Positions 18,004-25,722 of a stretch of 64,000 nt of DNA are shown here, in pieces (the stretch's first letter is position 1; each line of letters starts with the position of its first letter). Under the pieces are notes generated by a model that did not search any database, was not told the origin of the DNA, and saw only the letters and a program-made list of their open reading frames with translations. A program made the translations under genes and the position numbers. This DNA is from Candidatus Cryptobacteroides onthequi (GTDB lineage Bacteria > Bacteroidota > Bacteroidia > Bacteroidales > UBA932): NCBI GenBank assembly GCA_018066125.1, contig JAGHSA010000022.1, positions 19,004 to 83,003 of the forward strand. Reading direction: 5' to 3'.

Positions 18004-19038
18004 TTATACTAAATCGATTCCCGCTGCAGCGCACTCTGCGCGCATTTCATCCGGCCAGATGCTGCACTGGATCTCACCTATATGAGCCTTCCTGAGAAGG
18101 TACATGCAGAGGCGTGACTGGCCGATACCGCCTCCGATGGTGTATGGAAGCTCTCCTGCAAGAAGCTTCTTGTGGAAATAAAGGTCTGCCTTCCACTCCT
18201 GGCCGCGCTCTGCGAGCTGTGCCTTGAGAGCGGTCTCATCCACACGGATACCCATTGAAGACACTTCGAATGCGTGTCCGAGAACTGGATTCCAGAGCAT
18301 GATATCGCCGTTGAGGCCGTTGAATCCCTCTGAATTCGGTGTGCTCCAGTCATCGTAGTCAGCGGCTCTTCCATCATGGATGGTGCCGTCTGAGAGCCTG
18401 CAGCCGATACCCATGATGAACACGGCCTTGTGCTCCTTCACGATAGCATCCTCCCTTTCCTTCGGAGAGAGACCCGGATATCTCTGGAGAAGCTCCTCTG
18501 CCGAGATGAAGAAGATATCTTCAGGAAGACCCGGCTCGATCTGAGGGAACTCTACATAGAGCTTGTTCTCTGTGACCTTTATGGACTCATATATGCGCTT
18601 TACCGTCTGCTTGAGGAAATCAAGGGTGCGGTCCTCCTTGCGGATGACCTTCTCCCAGTCCCACTGGTCCACATAGATTGAGTGGAGATTGTCAAGGTCC
18701 TCATCAGGACGGAGTGCGTTCATGTCGGTATAGATGCCCCTTCCCGGCTGGACTCCCATCTCTCCGAGCTTGAGGCGCTTCCATTTCGCGAGAGAATGCA
18801 CGACCTCGGCATTCTGCTCGTTCATGCTCTTTATAGGGAAACGCACAGGGCGCTCGACGCTGTTGAGATCGTCGTTGATACCTGTACCGGTGAGTACGAC
18901 CATCGGAGCGGTGACTCTGAGCAGTGCAAGCTGGGCAGAGAGATTCTCCTGGAACATGTCCTTGACTGCCTTGATTGCCTTCTCTGTGGCTTCAGTGCCA
19001 CCGAGGAGATTCTTGTAGTTCTTTGGGAGTGTGAGCAT
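18004..19038 (-). CDS. asnA: Aspartate-ammonia ligase (AsnA)
   Basis: AsnA makes asparagine from aspartate, ammonia and ATP and is related to class II aminoacyl-tRNA synthetases. LTGTGINDDLNSVERPVRF, GIYTDMNALRPDE and SIYVDQWDWEKVI mark the N-terminal and active-site regions. GGGIGQSRLCMYLL near the C-terminus is the class II motif 3. Length is 344, slightly more than the E. coli enzyme. It lies 12 bases after asd and 11 before lysA, so it competes for aspartate while being made from the same transcript as the other aspartate-family enzymes. Confidence 0.96.
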   Translation of the reverse strand: MLTLPKNYKNLLGGTEATEKAIKAVKDMFQENLSAQLALLRVTAPMVVLTGTGINDDLNSVERPVRFPIKSMNEQNAEVVHSLAKWKRLKLGEMGVQPGRGIYTDMNALRPDEDLDNLHSIYVDQWDWEKVIRKEDRTLDFLKQTVKRIYESIKVTENKLYVEFPQIEPGLPEDIFFISAEELLQRYPGLSPKEREDAIVKEHKAVFIMGIGCRLSDGTIHDGRAADYDDWSTPNSEGFNGLNGDIMLWNPVLGHAFEVSSMGIRVDETALKAQLAERGQEWKADLYFHKKLLAGELPYTIGGGIGQSRLCMYLLRKAHIGEIQCSIWPDEMRAECAAAGIDLV

Positions 19039-19050
19039 CTCGATATTTAA

Positions 19051-20052
19051 TTATGCGATGAAACCTTTCTTGAGCAGAAGCTCTGCTATCTGCACGGCGT
19101 TGGTCGCGGCACCCTTGCGGAGGTTGTCAGCCACGCACCAGAAGTTGAGACCGTTCTCGACAGAGAAGTCTCTGCGGATACGTCCCACGAAAACCTCATT
19201 CTTGCCCCATGCATTGATAGGCATAGGATATACATTGTTTGCGGGATCATCCTGGATGACAACGCCCGGCATGTCTGCCATGAGCCTGCGTGCCTCATCG
19301 AGGTCGAAAGGACGCTCGAACTCAAGGTTGACCGACTCAGAGTGGCCGCCCTGGACAGGGACGCGCACGGTGGTGGCTGTCACCTTGATGCTGTCGTCGC
19401 GCATGATCTTGCAGGTCTCGTTGACCATCTTCATCTCCTCCTTTGTATAGCCGTTGTCCATGAAGACATCGATATGAGGAAGGATGTTCTGGTCGATCTG
19501 GCAAGGATATACCGCCTTGTATTCGCCCCATTTCGCACCTGCGCGCTCAGCCTCCATCTGGTGGACGGCCTTATAGCCGGTACCGGTGACTGACTGGTAG
19601 GTAGAGACTACGATTCTCTTGATGCCGTATGCCTTGTGGAGCAATGGGAGAGGGAGAACCATCTGGATGGTGCTGCAGTTAGGGTTGGCGATGATATAAT
19701 CATCCTCGGTGAGGACATCGCCGTTGATTTCAGGAACGACCAGTTTCTTGGTCGGGTCCATGCGCCAGTATGCGCTGTTGTCCACCACTCGGCAGCCTGC
19801 TGCCGCAAACTGAGGTGCAAGCTCGCCTGATGTGGCGCCGCCTGCAGAGAAAAGTGCCAGTGCCGGCTTCATGGCGATGGCGTCTGCCGCACTGACCACT
19901 GTCCACTCCTTACCCTTGAATGCAACCTTCCTTCCTACTGACTTCTCCGATGCCACAGGGATGAGCTCTGTGACAGGGAAATTGCGCTCCTCAAGTACCT
20001 GGAGCATCCTTGTGCCGACCAGTCCGGTCGCGCCTACTACTGCTACTTTCAT
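19051..20052 (-). CDS. asd: Aspartate-semialdehyde dehydrogenase
   Basis: Asd reduces aspartyl phosphate to aspartate semialdehyde, the branch point to lysine, threonine and methionine. The NADP-binding start VAVVGATGLVGTRML, the catalytic Cys126 in NPNCSTIQ and the histidine in VPVQGGHSESVNLEF are all in place. Length is 333. Its ATG begins one base after the metY stop codon. Together with ThrA it supplies homoserine to MetX in the same operon. Confidence 0.97.
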   Translation of the reverse strand: MKVAVVGATGLVGTRMLQVLEERNFPVTELIPVASEKSVGRKVAFKGKEWTVVSAADAIAMKPALALFSAGGATSGELAPQFAAAGCRVVDNSAYWRMDPTKKLVVPEINGDVLTEDDYIIANPNCSTIQMVLPLPLLHKAYGIKRIVVSTYQSVTGTGYKAVHQMEAERAGAKWGEYKAVYPCQIDQNILPHIDVFMDNGYTKEEMKMVNETCKIMRDDSIKVTATTVRVPVQGGHSESVNLEFERPFDLDEARRLMADMPGVVIQDDPANNVYPMPINAWGKNEVFVGRIRRDFSVENGLNFWCVADNLRKGAATNAVQIAELLLKKGFIA

Positions 20053-20053
20053 T

Positions 20054-21346
20054 TTATTCTTTTACTGCCTTTTCAATTGCCTGTTCGATATCTGCGATGA
20101 TGTCATCCGGATCCTCGAGACCGATGCTGAGACGGATGAGATCTGGAGCCGCACCTGCCTCTATGAGCTGCTCGTCGGTCATCTGACGGTGAGTGTGTGA
20201 TGCCGGATGGAGTATGCAGGTATAGCAGTCTGCCACATGTGTCTCGATTGTGACAAACTGGAGATTGTCCATGAATCTGATGGCCACGTCACGGCCACCC
20301 TTGAGACCCCATGCGATGACGCCGCATGATCCGTCAGGGAGATACTTCTGCTGAAGATCATGATACTTGTCGCCAGGAAGGTCTGAATAGTTCACCCATG
20401 ACACCATAGGATGGCTGCTGAGGAACTCTGCCACTTTCTTTGCGCTCTCTGAGTGCTGCTTCACTCTCACATGGAGAGACTGGAGTCCGAGGTTGATATA
20501 GAATGCGTTCTGCGGGCTCTGGATGCTTCCGAAGTCACGCATGAGCTGGCTTGTCGCCTTGGTGATGTATGCGAGCTTGCCGAATTTCTTTGTATAGGTA
20601 AGCCCGTGATACGACTCGTCCGGAGTGCAGAGTCCAGGATACTTCTCTGCATTTGCCTCCCAGTCGAAATTGCCGCTGTCCACGATGACTCCACCGACTG
20701 ACACGCCGTGGCCATCCATGTACTTGGTGGTGGAATGTGTCACGATGTCGGCACCCCACTCGAAAGGACGGCAATGAACCGGAGTGGCGAAAGTATTGTC
20801 CACAATGAGCGGAACCCCGTGGCTGTGCGCTATGCGGGCGAATTTCTCCACATCGAGCACTGCGACACCCGGATTCGAGATCATCTCACCGAAGAGGAGC
20901 TTGGTGTTCGGCTTGAATGCGGCTGCAATCTCCTCCTCACTGGCATCCTGGTCGATGAATGTGACCTCGATGCCCATCTTGGCCATTGAAGTGCCGAGAA
21001 GGTTGAAAGTACCGCCGTAGATGCTGGCAGCGCTGACGATATGGTCACCGGCGTTGCAGATATTGAAGCATGCATAGAAGTTTGCTGCCTGACCTGACGA
21101 TGTGAGCATCGCTGCGACACCACCCTCGAGCGCCGCGATCTTGGCGGCAACCATGTCGTTGGTGGGATTTGCGAGTCTGGTATAGAAATATCCGCTGTCC
21201 TCAAGGTCGAAGAGACGCGCCATCTGGTCGCTGTTCTCATACTTGAATGTGGTGCTCTGGATGATAGGTATCTGACGGGATTCTCCCCTCTTAGGGTTGT
21301 ATCCTGCCTGGACACACATTGTCGCGATTGAAGGTTTCTTTGTCAT
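20054..21346 (-). CDS. metY: O-acetylhomoserine aminocarboxypropyltransferase (sulfhydrylase)
   Basis: MetY joins O-acetylhomoserine with sulfide to give homocysteine, or with methanethiol to give methionine. It belongs to the Cys/Met-metabolism PLP enzymes. IIQSTTFKYENSDQMARLF, the tyrosine/arginine segment GYFYTRLANPT and the PLP lysine in THSTTKYMDGHG are visible, and the length of 430 fits MetY rather than the shorter MetB or MetC. The ATG at 21346 was preferred over an in-frame TTG at 21364 that touches the thrA stop. Genes metX and metY in one operon define the direct sulfhydrylation route. Confidence 0.95.
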   Translation of the reverse strand: MTKKPSIATMCVQAGYNPKRGESRQIPIIQSTTFKYENSDQMARLFDLEDSGYFYTRLANPTNDMVAAKIAALEGGVAAMLTSSGQAANFYACFNICNAGDHIVSAASIYGGTFNLLGTSMAKMGIEVTFIDQDASEEEIAAAFKPNTKLLFGEMISNPGVAVLDVEKFARIAHSHGVPLIVDNTFATPVHCRPFEWGADIVTHSTTKYMDGHGVSVGGVIVDSGNFDWEANAEKYPGLCTPDESYHGLTYTKKFGKLAYITKATSQLMRDFGSIQSPQNAFYINLGLQSLHVRVKQHSESAKKVAEFLSSHPMVSWVNYSDLPGDKYHDLQQKYLPDGSCGVIAWGLKGGRDVAIRFMDNLQFVTIETHVADCYTCILHPASHTHRQMTDEQLIEAGAAPDLIRLSIGLEDPDDIIADIEQAIEKAVKE

Positions 21347-21364
21347 TATGGTTTTCTTTATCAA

Positions 21365-23830
21365 TTACAAAAGGATGTCTTTGAGCACTCCGCTGGCGGT
21401 CTGCAGTGCACCGGCTCCGGCACCCTGAATCACGAGCGGTGACGGATAGTAGTCGGTGGTGATGATGGCAGCGTTGTCTGAGCCCATGAGGTTGTACAGG
21501 GCATTTTCAGGGCCCACCTCGCAGAGACCGATGGCGGCGTCGGTGCCGTCGAGGGATGCCACGAAACGGAGGCGCCTGCCTCTGGATGCCGCAGACTCGA
21601 AGAGGCCGCGGAAATAGTCCTCGTTGTCGGAGAGCTTCTGGAAAAAGGCCTCCACATCACCCTCGAAGTACTCTGGGCCGAGGATAGGGTTTATCTTCAC
21701 GTCTGACTCCTCGATCCTGAGGCCGGACTCACGGCTGAGGATGACAAGCTTGCGGAGCACGTCCTTGCCGCTGAGGTCGATGCGCGGATCCGGCTCGGAA
21801 TAGCCCTTCTGCTGGGCGAGACGGACCACCTCCGAGAATGTAGGACCCTCTGCACCCTTATAGGTGCTGAAAATGAAATTCAGGGTGCCGGAAAGCACGG
21901 CCTGCACCTTGTGGATAGGGTCGCCGCTGTTGGTGCATCGCGCCACAGACTCAAGTACCGGGAGGGCAGCTCCCACTGTGGTTCCGTAACGGTAGCGGCA
22001 GTGGTGCGCGAGCGCGGTCTCATTGAGCTTGAGGTACTGAGGATATGGAGCCGCGAGAGGTATCTTGTTGCAGGCCACCACATGGTAGCCGCGTGCGAAG
22101 AGGTCGAGATAGCGGCACGCCATCTCGCCGTTGGCTGTACAGTCCACAAAGACTGAATCCTCCTGCGTGAGGTGGCCGAGAAGCTCGAAGTACTTGCCCT
22201 CGGAGGCATCCTCACCCTGAGCGAGGCGTTCCTTGAGGTTCTCGAGCTTGAGACCGTCGATGTCGAAGAGATATCTGCGGCTGTTGGCCAGACCGCAGAC
22301 ACGTATGCGCTTTCCGGTACGGGCGGCGATGTTGTCGCCGTTCTCGGCGATGATGTCGAGAAGCGCCTTGCCCACGGTGCCGTAACCGGCTACATAGATG
22401 TTGATGATCTTCTCTGTCGCATCATCGAAGAACTCGTCATGCACATATCTCAGGGCCTTGTCCACAAGAGATGAAGGCACGATGACGGAAATGTTGCGCT
22501 CTGACGATCCCTGGGCGGTGGCACGTACCGGGATGGCGTGCTTTCCGAGTGCGGTCAGCATGCGTCCGGTGGCTCCGCTCTGGGTGAGCACGTCATCGCC
22601 CACGAGGCAGATGATGGAGAAACCGGTCTCGACCTTCAGAGGGTTGAGCTTGCCGAGCGAGATCTCATATGCGAAGCAGTCGTCCGCTGCCTTCTTGGCC
22701 TTGATGGCATCCTTCTCCGACACCGCGATGCACATGGTGTGCACGGACGATGCCTGGGTGATGAGGATGATATTGATATCGTTGCGGCTGAGCGCATCGA
22801 AGAGACGGCTGGAGAAGCCCGGGATGCCGACCATGCCGCTTCCTTCAAGGGAGATGAGTGCGATGTTGTCGGAGTTCGACAGGCCGATCACATTACCGGA
22901 ACTGCGTGGAGGGTTCTGCTCGATCAGGGTACCCGGTGCATCAGGATTGAAGGTATTCTTCACCCTGATAGGGATTCCCTCGGATACGACAGGCTGGATG
23001 GTCGGAGGATAGATGACCTTTGCGCCGAAATGAGAGAGCTCCAGAGCTGCTCTGTACGATATGTGCTCGATTGTGAGCGCATTTGGAACCACCTTCGGAT
23101 TGGATGTCATCATACCGGTCACGTCAGTCCAGATCTCGAGAGTGCGGGCCTTGGTGCAGACCGCCGCAATGGATGCGGTATAGTCGGAACCGCCGCGGCC
23201 GAGGGTCGTGGTATGCCCCTGTGAATCGGATGCGATGAAACCCTGGATGATGAAGAGCGAAGTGAGATCGTTCTTCTCGAGCATATCCCTGAAATTGGCG
23301 CGGGTCTTGTCCATATCGACAACGTTCTTGGTGAACTCGTTGTCCTGGGTTCTGTCCTTGTTGGGGTCGGTCTTCACGATAGTGCGCGAATCAACCCACT
23401 TGCATGATATTCCGAGAGACTTGAATCTCGCCTGGATGATCCTCGTGCTGAGGAGCTCGCCATAGCTCTGGATGGCGTCGAGACTGGAGGAGCTGAGCTC
23501 GCCCACCAGATACACACCGTACACGATGGCTTTGAGCGACTCGAACTGGCCGTCGCAGACTTCTGTCGCAGCATCCCTTCCCGATTCAGGGACAAGCTCT
23601 GCTATGATGCCGTGATGACGCTCCTGGAGTGCATCCAGAAGCGACTTGTATGATTCGTCGCGTGATGCCGCCCTCTTGCCGATCTCGATGAGAGTATCGG
23701 TGCACTTGCTGATGGCCGAGCAGACAAGAATGGTCCTGTCCTTCTCGAGAGCCTTCACTACGATGTCCACAACCTTGGACATGTTCTCTGCCGAGGCAAC
23801 CGATGTGCCTCCGAATTTGAGTACCTGCAT
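21365..23830 (-). CDS. thrA: Bifunctional aspartokinase / homoserine dehydrogenase
   Basis: The 821-residue fusion catalyses the first and third steps of the aspartate family pathway. The kinase domain starts with QVLKFGGTSVASAENM and contains the TLGRGGSDYTAS site. Two ACT-type regulatory segments occupy about residues 310-455. The dehydrogenase begins with NIYVAGYGTVGKALLDII and includes DCTANGEMACRYLDL, GTTVGAALPVLE and the catalytic LSGTLNFIFSTY. It lies between metX and metY, an order that ties homoserine supply to methionine synthesis. Feedback inhibition by threonine is usual in the family but cannot be judged here. Confidence 0.97.
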   Translation of the reverse strand: MQVLKFGGTSVASAENMSKVVDIVVKALEKDRTILVCSAISKCTDTLIEIGKRAASRDESYKSLLDALQERHHGIIAELVPESGRDAATEVCDGQFESLKAIVYGVYLVGELSSSSLDAIQSYGELLSTRIIQARFKSLGISCKWVDSRTIVKTDPNKDRTQDNEFTKNVVDMDKTRANFRDMLEKNDLTSLFIIQGFIASDSQGHTTTLGRGGSDYTASIAAVCTKARTLEIWTDVTGMMTSNPKVVPNALTIEHISYRAALELSHFGAKVIYPPTIQPVVSEGIPIRVKNTFNPDAPGTLIEQNPPRSSGNVIGLSNSDNIALISLEGSGMVGIPGFSSRLFDALSRNDINIILITQASSVHTMCIAVSEKDAIKAKKAADDCFAYEISLGKLNPLKVETGFSIICLVGDDVLTQSGATGRMLTALGKHAIPVRATAQGSSERNISVIVPSSLVDKALRYVHDEFFDDATEKIINIYVAGYGTVGKALLDIIAENGDNIAARTGKRIRVCGLANSRRYLFDIDGLKLENLKERLAQGEDASEGKYFELLGHLTQEDSVFVDCTANGEMACRYLDLFARGYHVVACNKIPLAAPYPQYLKLNETALAHHCRYRYGTTVGAALPVLESVARCTNSGDPIHKVQAVLSGTLNFIFSTYKGAEGPTFSEVVRLAQQKGYSEPDPRIDLSGKDVLRKLVILSRESGLRIEESDVKINPILGPEYFEGDVEAFFQKLSDNEDYFRGLFESAASRGRRLRFVASLDGTDAAIGLCEVGPENALYNLMGSDNAAIITTDYYPSPLVIQGAGAGALQTASGVLKDILL

Positions 23831-23833
23831 ATG

Positions 23834-24847
23834 TTAGAGAAGCGGTTTTATTATTTCTGTAAGCTGTTCTGTCTCGAGGAGGAATCCGTCATGTCCGAAT
23901 GCCGAACTGATGACATGGAACTTCGCCCCCGGAATGGCCTTCGCGATGTCCTCCATTTCCTTCGGAGGGAAAAGGCCGTCGCTGTCGACAGCCACCACAT
24001 CGGTGAGTGCCTTGATGGTGCCCAGTGCGGCATCGACGCCACCGCGCTTGCGGCCTACATTATGGCTGTCGAGACTCCACGCGAGATACCAGTACGAATA
24101 GGCATCAAACCTTTTCACAAGTTTCTCGCCCTGGTAGCGCTCATACGAAGCCACCCTGCTGGAGAAGAGAGTGTCCGGATCGGTCTCGAACTGTGTCCTG
24201 TTGTAGCCCTCGGCCGAGCGGTAGGTGATCAGCGCCTGTGCTCTGGCACACTTGAGTCCTTCCCTTCCGCCTTCCAGGCTCTCGCATGCGCGGAATGTAG
24301 GATCCGCCTCGAGCGCCATCCTCTGAGCCTCGGCACCGGCGCCGAGCCACGGAGTCTCCCTGGAAGCAGTGGCTATGAATATCGCCCTCTTGAACACATC
24401 AGGCTCCATCACTGCCCACTCGATGGCCTGAAAGCCTCCGATAGAGCTTCCCACAAGCAGATCCACCTGATCGATGCCCAGATGCCTGCGCACTATGATG
24501 GACGCCTTGATCATGTCACGGACGGTAACCTTCGGGAAATCGAAGAAAAACGGCTTTCCGGTATCGGGATTGATACTTGACGGGCCGCTGGATCCATATG
24601 GAGAACCGAGCATGTTTACACAGACAATAAAGTACTTGTCGGTGTCGAAAAGCTTGCCTGGTCCCACAAGCTGAGGCCACCAGTCTTCCGCGTCGGAATT
24701 GGCGGTCAGCGCATGGCATATCCACAGCACTTTCTCCCCTTTGGTATATGTGTGTCCGGAGGTGTGATAGGCTATCTCTATGGAGTCAAGCCTGCCTCCG
24801 GCCTCGAAGACGAACTCTTCTTCTGTCTTTATCGTGAACTTTTGCAT
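23834..24847 (-). CDS. metX: Homoserine O-acetyltransferase
   Basis: MetX acetylates homoserine with acetyl-CoA, the committed step to methionine. It is an alpha/beta hydrolase with the nucleophile Ser135 in VGSSIGGFQ, the acid in VAVDSDGLFPP and the histidine in SAFGHDGFLLE. CHALTANSDAEDWW supplies the oxyanion region. Length is 337. It is the first gene of the aspartate-family operon. Its ATG forms the last three bases of a 12-base segment that can pair with an upstream methionine-rich leader frame, suggesting that its translation start is controlled by that leader. Confidence 0.95.
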   Translation of the reverse strand: MQKFTIKTEEEFVFEAGGRLDSIEIAYHTSGHTYTKGEKVLWICHALTANSDAEDWWPQLVGPGKLFDTDKYFIVCVNMLGSPYGSSGPSSINPDTGKPFFFDFPKVTVRDMIKASIIVRRHLGIDQVDLLVGSSIGGFQAIEWAVMEPDVFKRAIFIATASRETPWLGAGAEAQRMALEADPTFRACESLEGGREGLKCARAQALITYRSAEGYNRTQFETDPDTLFSSRVASYERYQGEKLVKRFDAYSYWYLAWSLDSHNVGRKRGGVDAALGTIKALTDVVAVDSDGLFPPKEMEDIAKAIPGAKFHVISSAFGHDGFLLETEQLTEIIKPLL

Positions 24848-24856
24848 ATCAATGAT
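24845..24856 (-). promoter_or_regulatory. Start-codon segment complementary to the metX leader frame
   Basis: On the minus strand this reads ATCATTGATATG, ending in the metX start codon. It is the exact reverse complement of 24980-24991, which lies inside the leader reading frame. Pairing would bury the start codon in a 12-bp helix. Confidence 0.6.
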
Positions 24857-24865
24857 TGGAAATAT

Positions 24866-24881
24866 GGCGGAACATACCGCC
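24866..24881 (-). promoter_or_regulatory. Hairpin just upstream of metX
   Basis: GGCGG and CCGCC form a short 5-bp hairpin with a 6-base loop, 18 bases before the metX start. No T-run follows, so it is not a terminator. It may help present or block the start region. Confidence 0.4.
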
Positions 24882-24950
24882 CGATGTCTTTTGTGAAGTT
24901 TATGAGAAGTGCCTCCGGAACGATACGCTCACTGCAAGGCGGATGATAGG

Positions 24951-24969
24951 ATGCATCTTAGCGATGCAT
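24951..24969 (-). promoter_or_regulatory. Hairpin over the end of the leader frame
   Basis: ATGCATC and GATGCAT form a perfect 7-bp stem with loop GCTAA. The loop holds the leader frame's stop codon and the stem holds its last Met codon, so a ribosome finishing the leader would melt it. Confidence 0.5.
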
Positions 24970-25008
24970 TCGCTTGGACATCATTGATATGTGCTTGGAT
25001 TTCCTCAT
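24958..25008 (-). CDS. Methionine-rich leader peptide of the metX operon
   Basis: An ATG about 16 bases after the predicted transcript start opens a 16-codon frame, MRKSKHISMMSKRMHR, ending in TAA. Three of the 15 codons after the start are Met, two of them in tandem (codons 9 and 10). The region before the ATG is A/T-rich, as for other genes here. Codons 6-10 include the 12 bases (24980-24991) complementary to the metX start. Leader peptides rich in the regulated amino acid are the hallmark of ribosome-mediated attenuation. I infer that role from position, composition and pairing only. Chance cannot be excluded for so short a frame. Confidence 0.55.
   Translation of the reverse strand: MRKSKHISMMSKRMHR
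24980..24991 (-). promoter_or_regulatory. Anti-start segment inside the leader frame
   Basis: On the minus strand this reads CATATCAATGAT, a perfect 12-base complement of the metX start segment at 24845-24856. It overlaps the tandem Met codons of the leader peptide, so a ribosome paused there would cover it. Confidence 0.55.
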
Positions 25009-25030
25009 AACGTTCACAAAAATAACAACT

Positions 25031-25038
25031 CAAAGGTA
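25031..25038 (-). promoter_or_regulatory. -7 promoter element for the metX operon
   Basis: Minus-strand TACCTTTG predicts a transcript start near 25024 and so an untranslated leader of about 177 bases, much longer than others in the window. Confidence 0.6.
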
Positions 25039-25065
25039 CATTTCCAAAATTTTTTAATATTACAC

Positions 25066-25092
25066 GAAAACTGCCGGCACAAAGGCCGGCAG
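25066..25092 (-). terminator. Rho-independent terminator after apt
   Basis: A perfect 8-bp stem, CTGCCGGC with GCCGGCAG, has a 6-base loop and is followed by TTTTCG on the minus strand. It lies 45 bases beyond the apt stop and separates apt from the metX operon. Confidence 0.85.
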
Positions 25093-25136
25093 TTCATCGG
25101 AATCATCCTGAAGACGGTATGTGAATGTATCTGGAA

Positions 25137-25712
25137 TCAGACTTTGATGATGCTCCTGACAGGGGCTATCTGGGAGAGCATCTCTGCCGCTCCGGGTATC
25201 TCGGAAGCAAGTTCCACGATGAAGACGAATTCCTTGACCTTCACCTGGTATGTCTTGCCGTCCACAGTCACCTTCTCACTGTTCAGTGCCTCTGCGATGC
25301 CCTTGGCGGTACCGCCGGTCGCGAGGATGTCGTCGAGGATAGAGACATACATGATATCTCCATCAGGCACACCGGCTGCGATGTCGGAAAGTCTGTAATA
25401 CACATGATCCTTGCCATATTCCTTGGTGATGGCCACATCGTGGAGGTCGTCACCTGAGAAAGGAAGCTTGCCCTTCTTGCGGATGGCGATCACATTCGCC
25501 ACATTCTCGGTCTCGGTGAGAAGCGGTGCTGCGAAAAGGAAGCCTCTGGCCTCGACAGTCGCCACATTCGGGCAAGTCAGGGCATCGGCAATATCATTGA
25601 CAATAGACTTGAACGCCTCTCTGTTCTGGAGCAGAGGCATGATGTCTATGAAATCGATTCCCGGGATAGGGAAATCAGGATAGTGCTTGAGTATAGTGTC
25701 GTACTTTCCCAT
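25137..25712 (-). CDS. apt: Adenine phosphoribosyltransferase family protein
   Basis: The 191-residue enzyme is of the type that joins adenine to PRPP to give AMP. The N-terminal YPDFPIPGIDFIDIMPLLQN segment matches Apt closely. The PRPP-binding loop ILDDILATGGTAKG sits near residue 127, and EARGFLFAAPLL matches the conserved substrate region. The upstream in-frame extension runs back into aspC, so the ATG at 25712 was chosen, ten bases after the aspC stop. The pair is very likely one operon. Substrate specificity for adenine is inferred from similarity only. Confidence 0.85.
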   Translation of the reverse strand: MGKYDTILKHYPDFPIPGIDFIDIMPLLQNREAFKSIVNDIADALTCPNVATVEARGFLFAAPLLTETENVANVIAIRKKGKLPFSGDDLHDVAITKEYGKDHVYYRLSDIAAGVPDGDIMYVSILDDILATGGTAKGIAEALNSEKVTVDGKTYQVKVKEFVFIVELASEIPGAAEMLSQIAPVRSIIKV

Positions 25713-25722
25713 GGCTGCAAAA

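Noticed and set aside
24857-24957. Transcription attenuator hairpin before metX
   Set aside because: No stem followed by a T-run is present between the leader frame and metX.
24845-25030. SAM riboswitch in the metX leader
   Set aside because: I looked for SAM-I and SAM-II core sequences and found neither. The structure seen is a leader frame with start-codon pairing. A covariance-model search would settle it.
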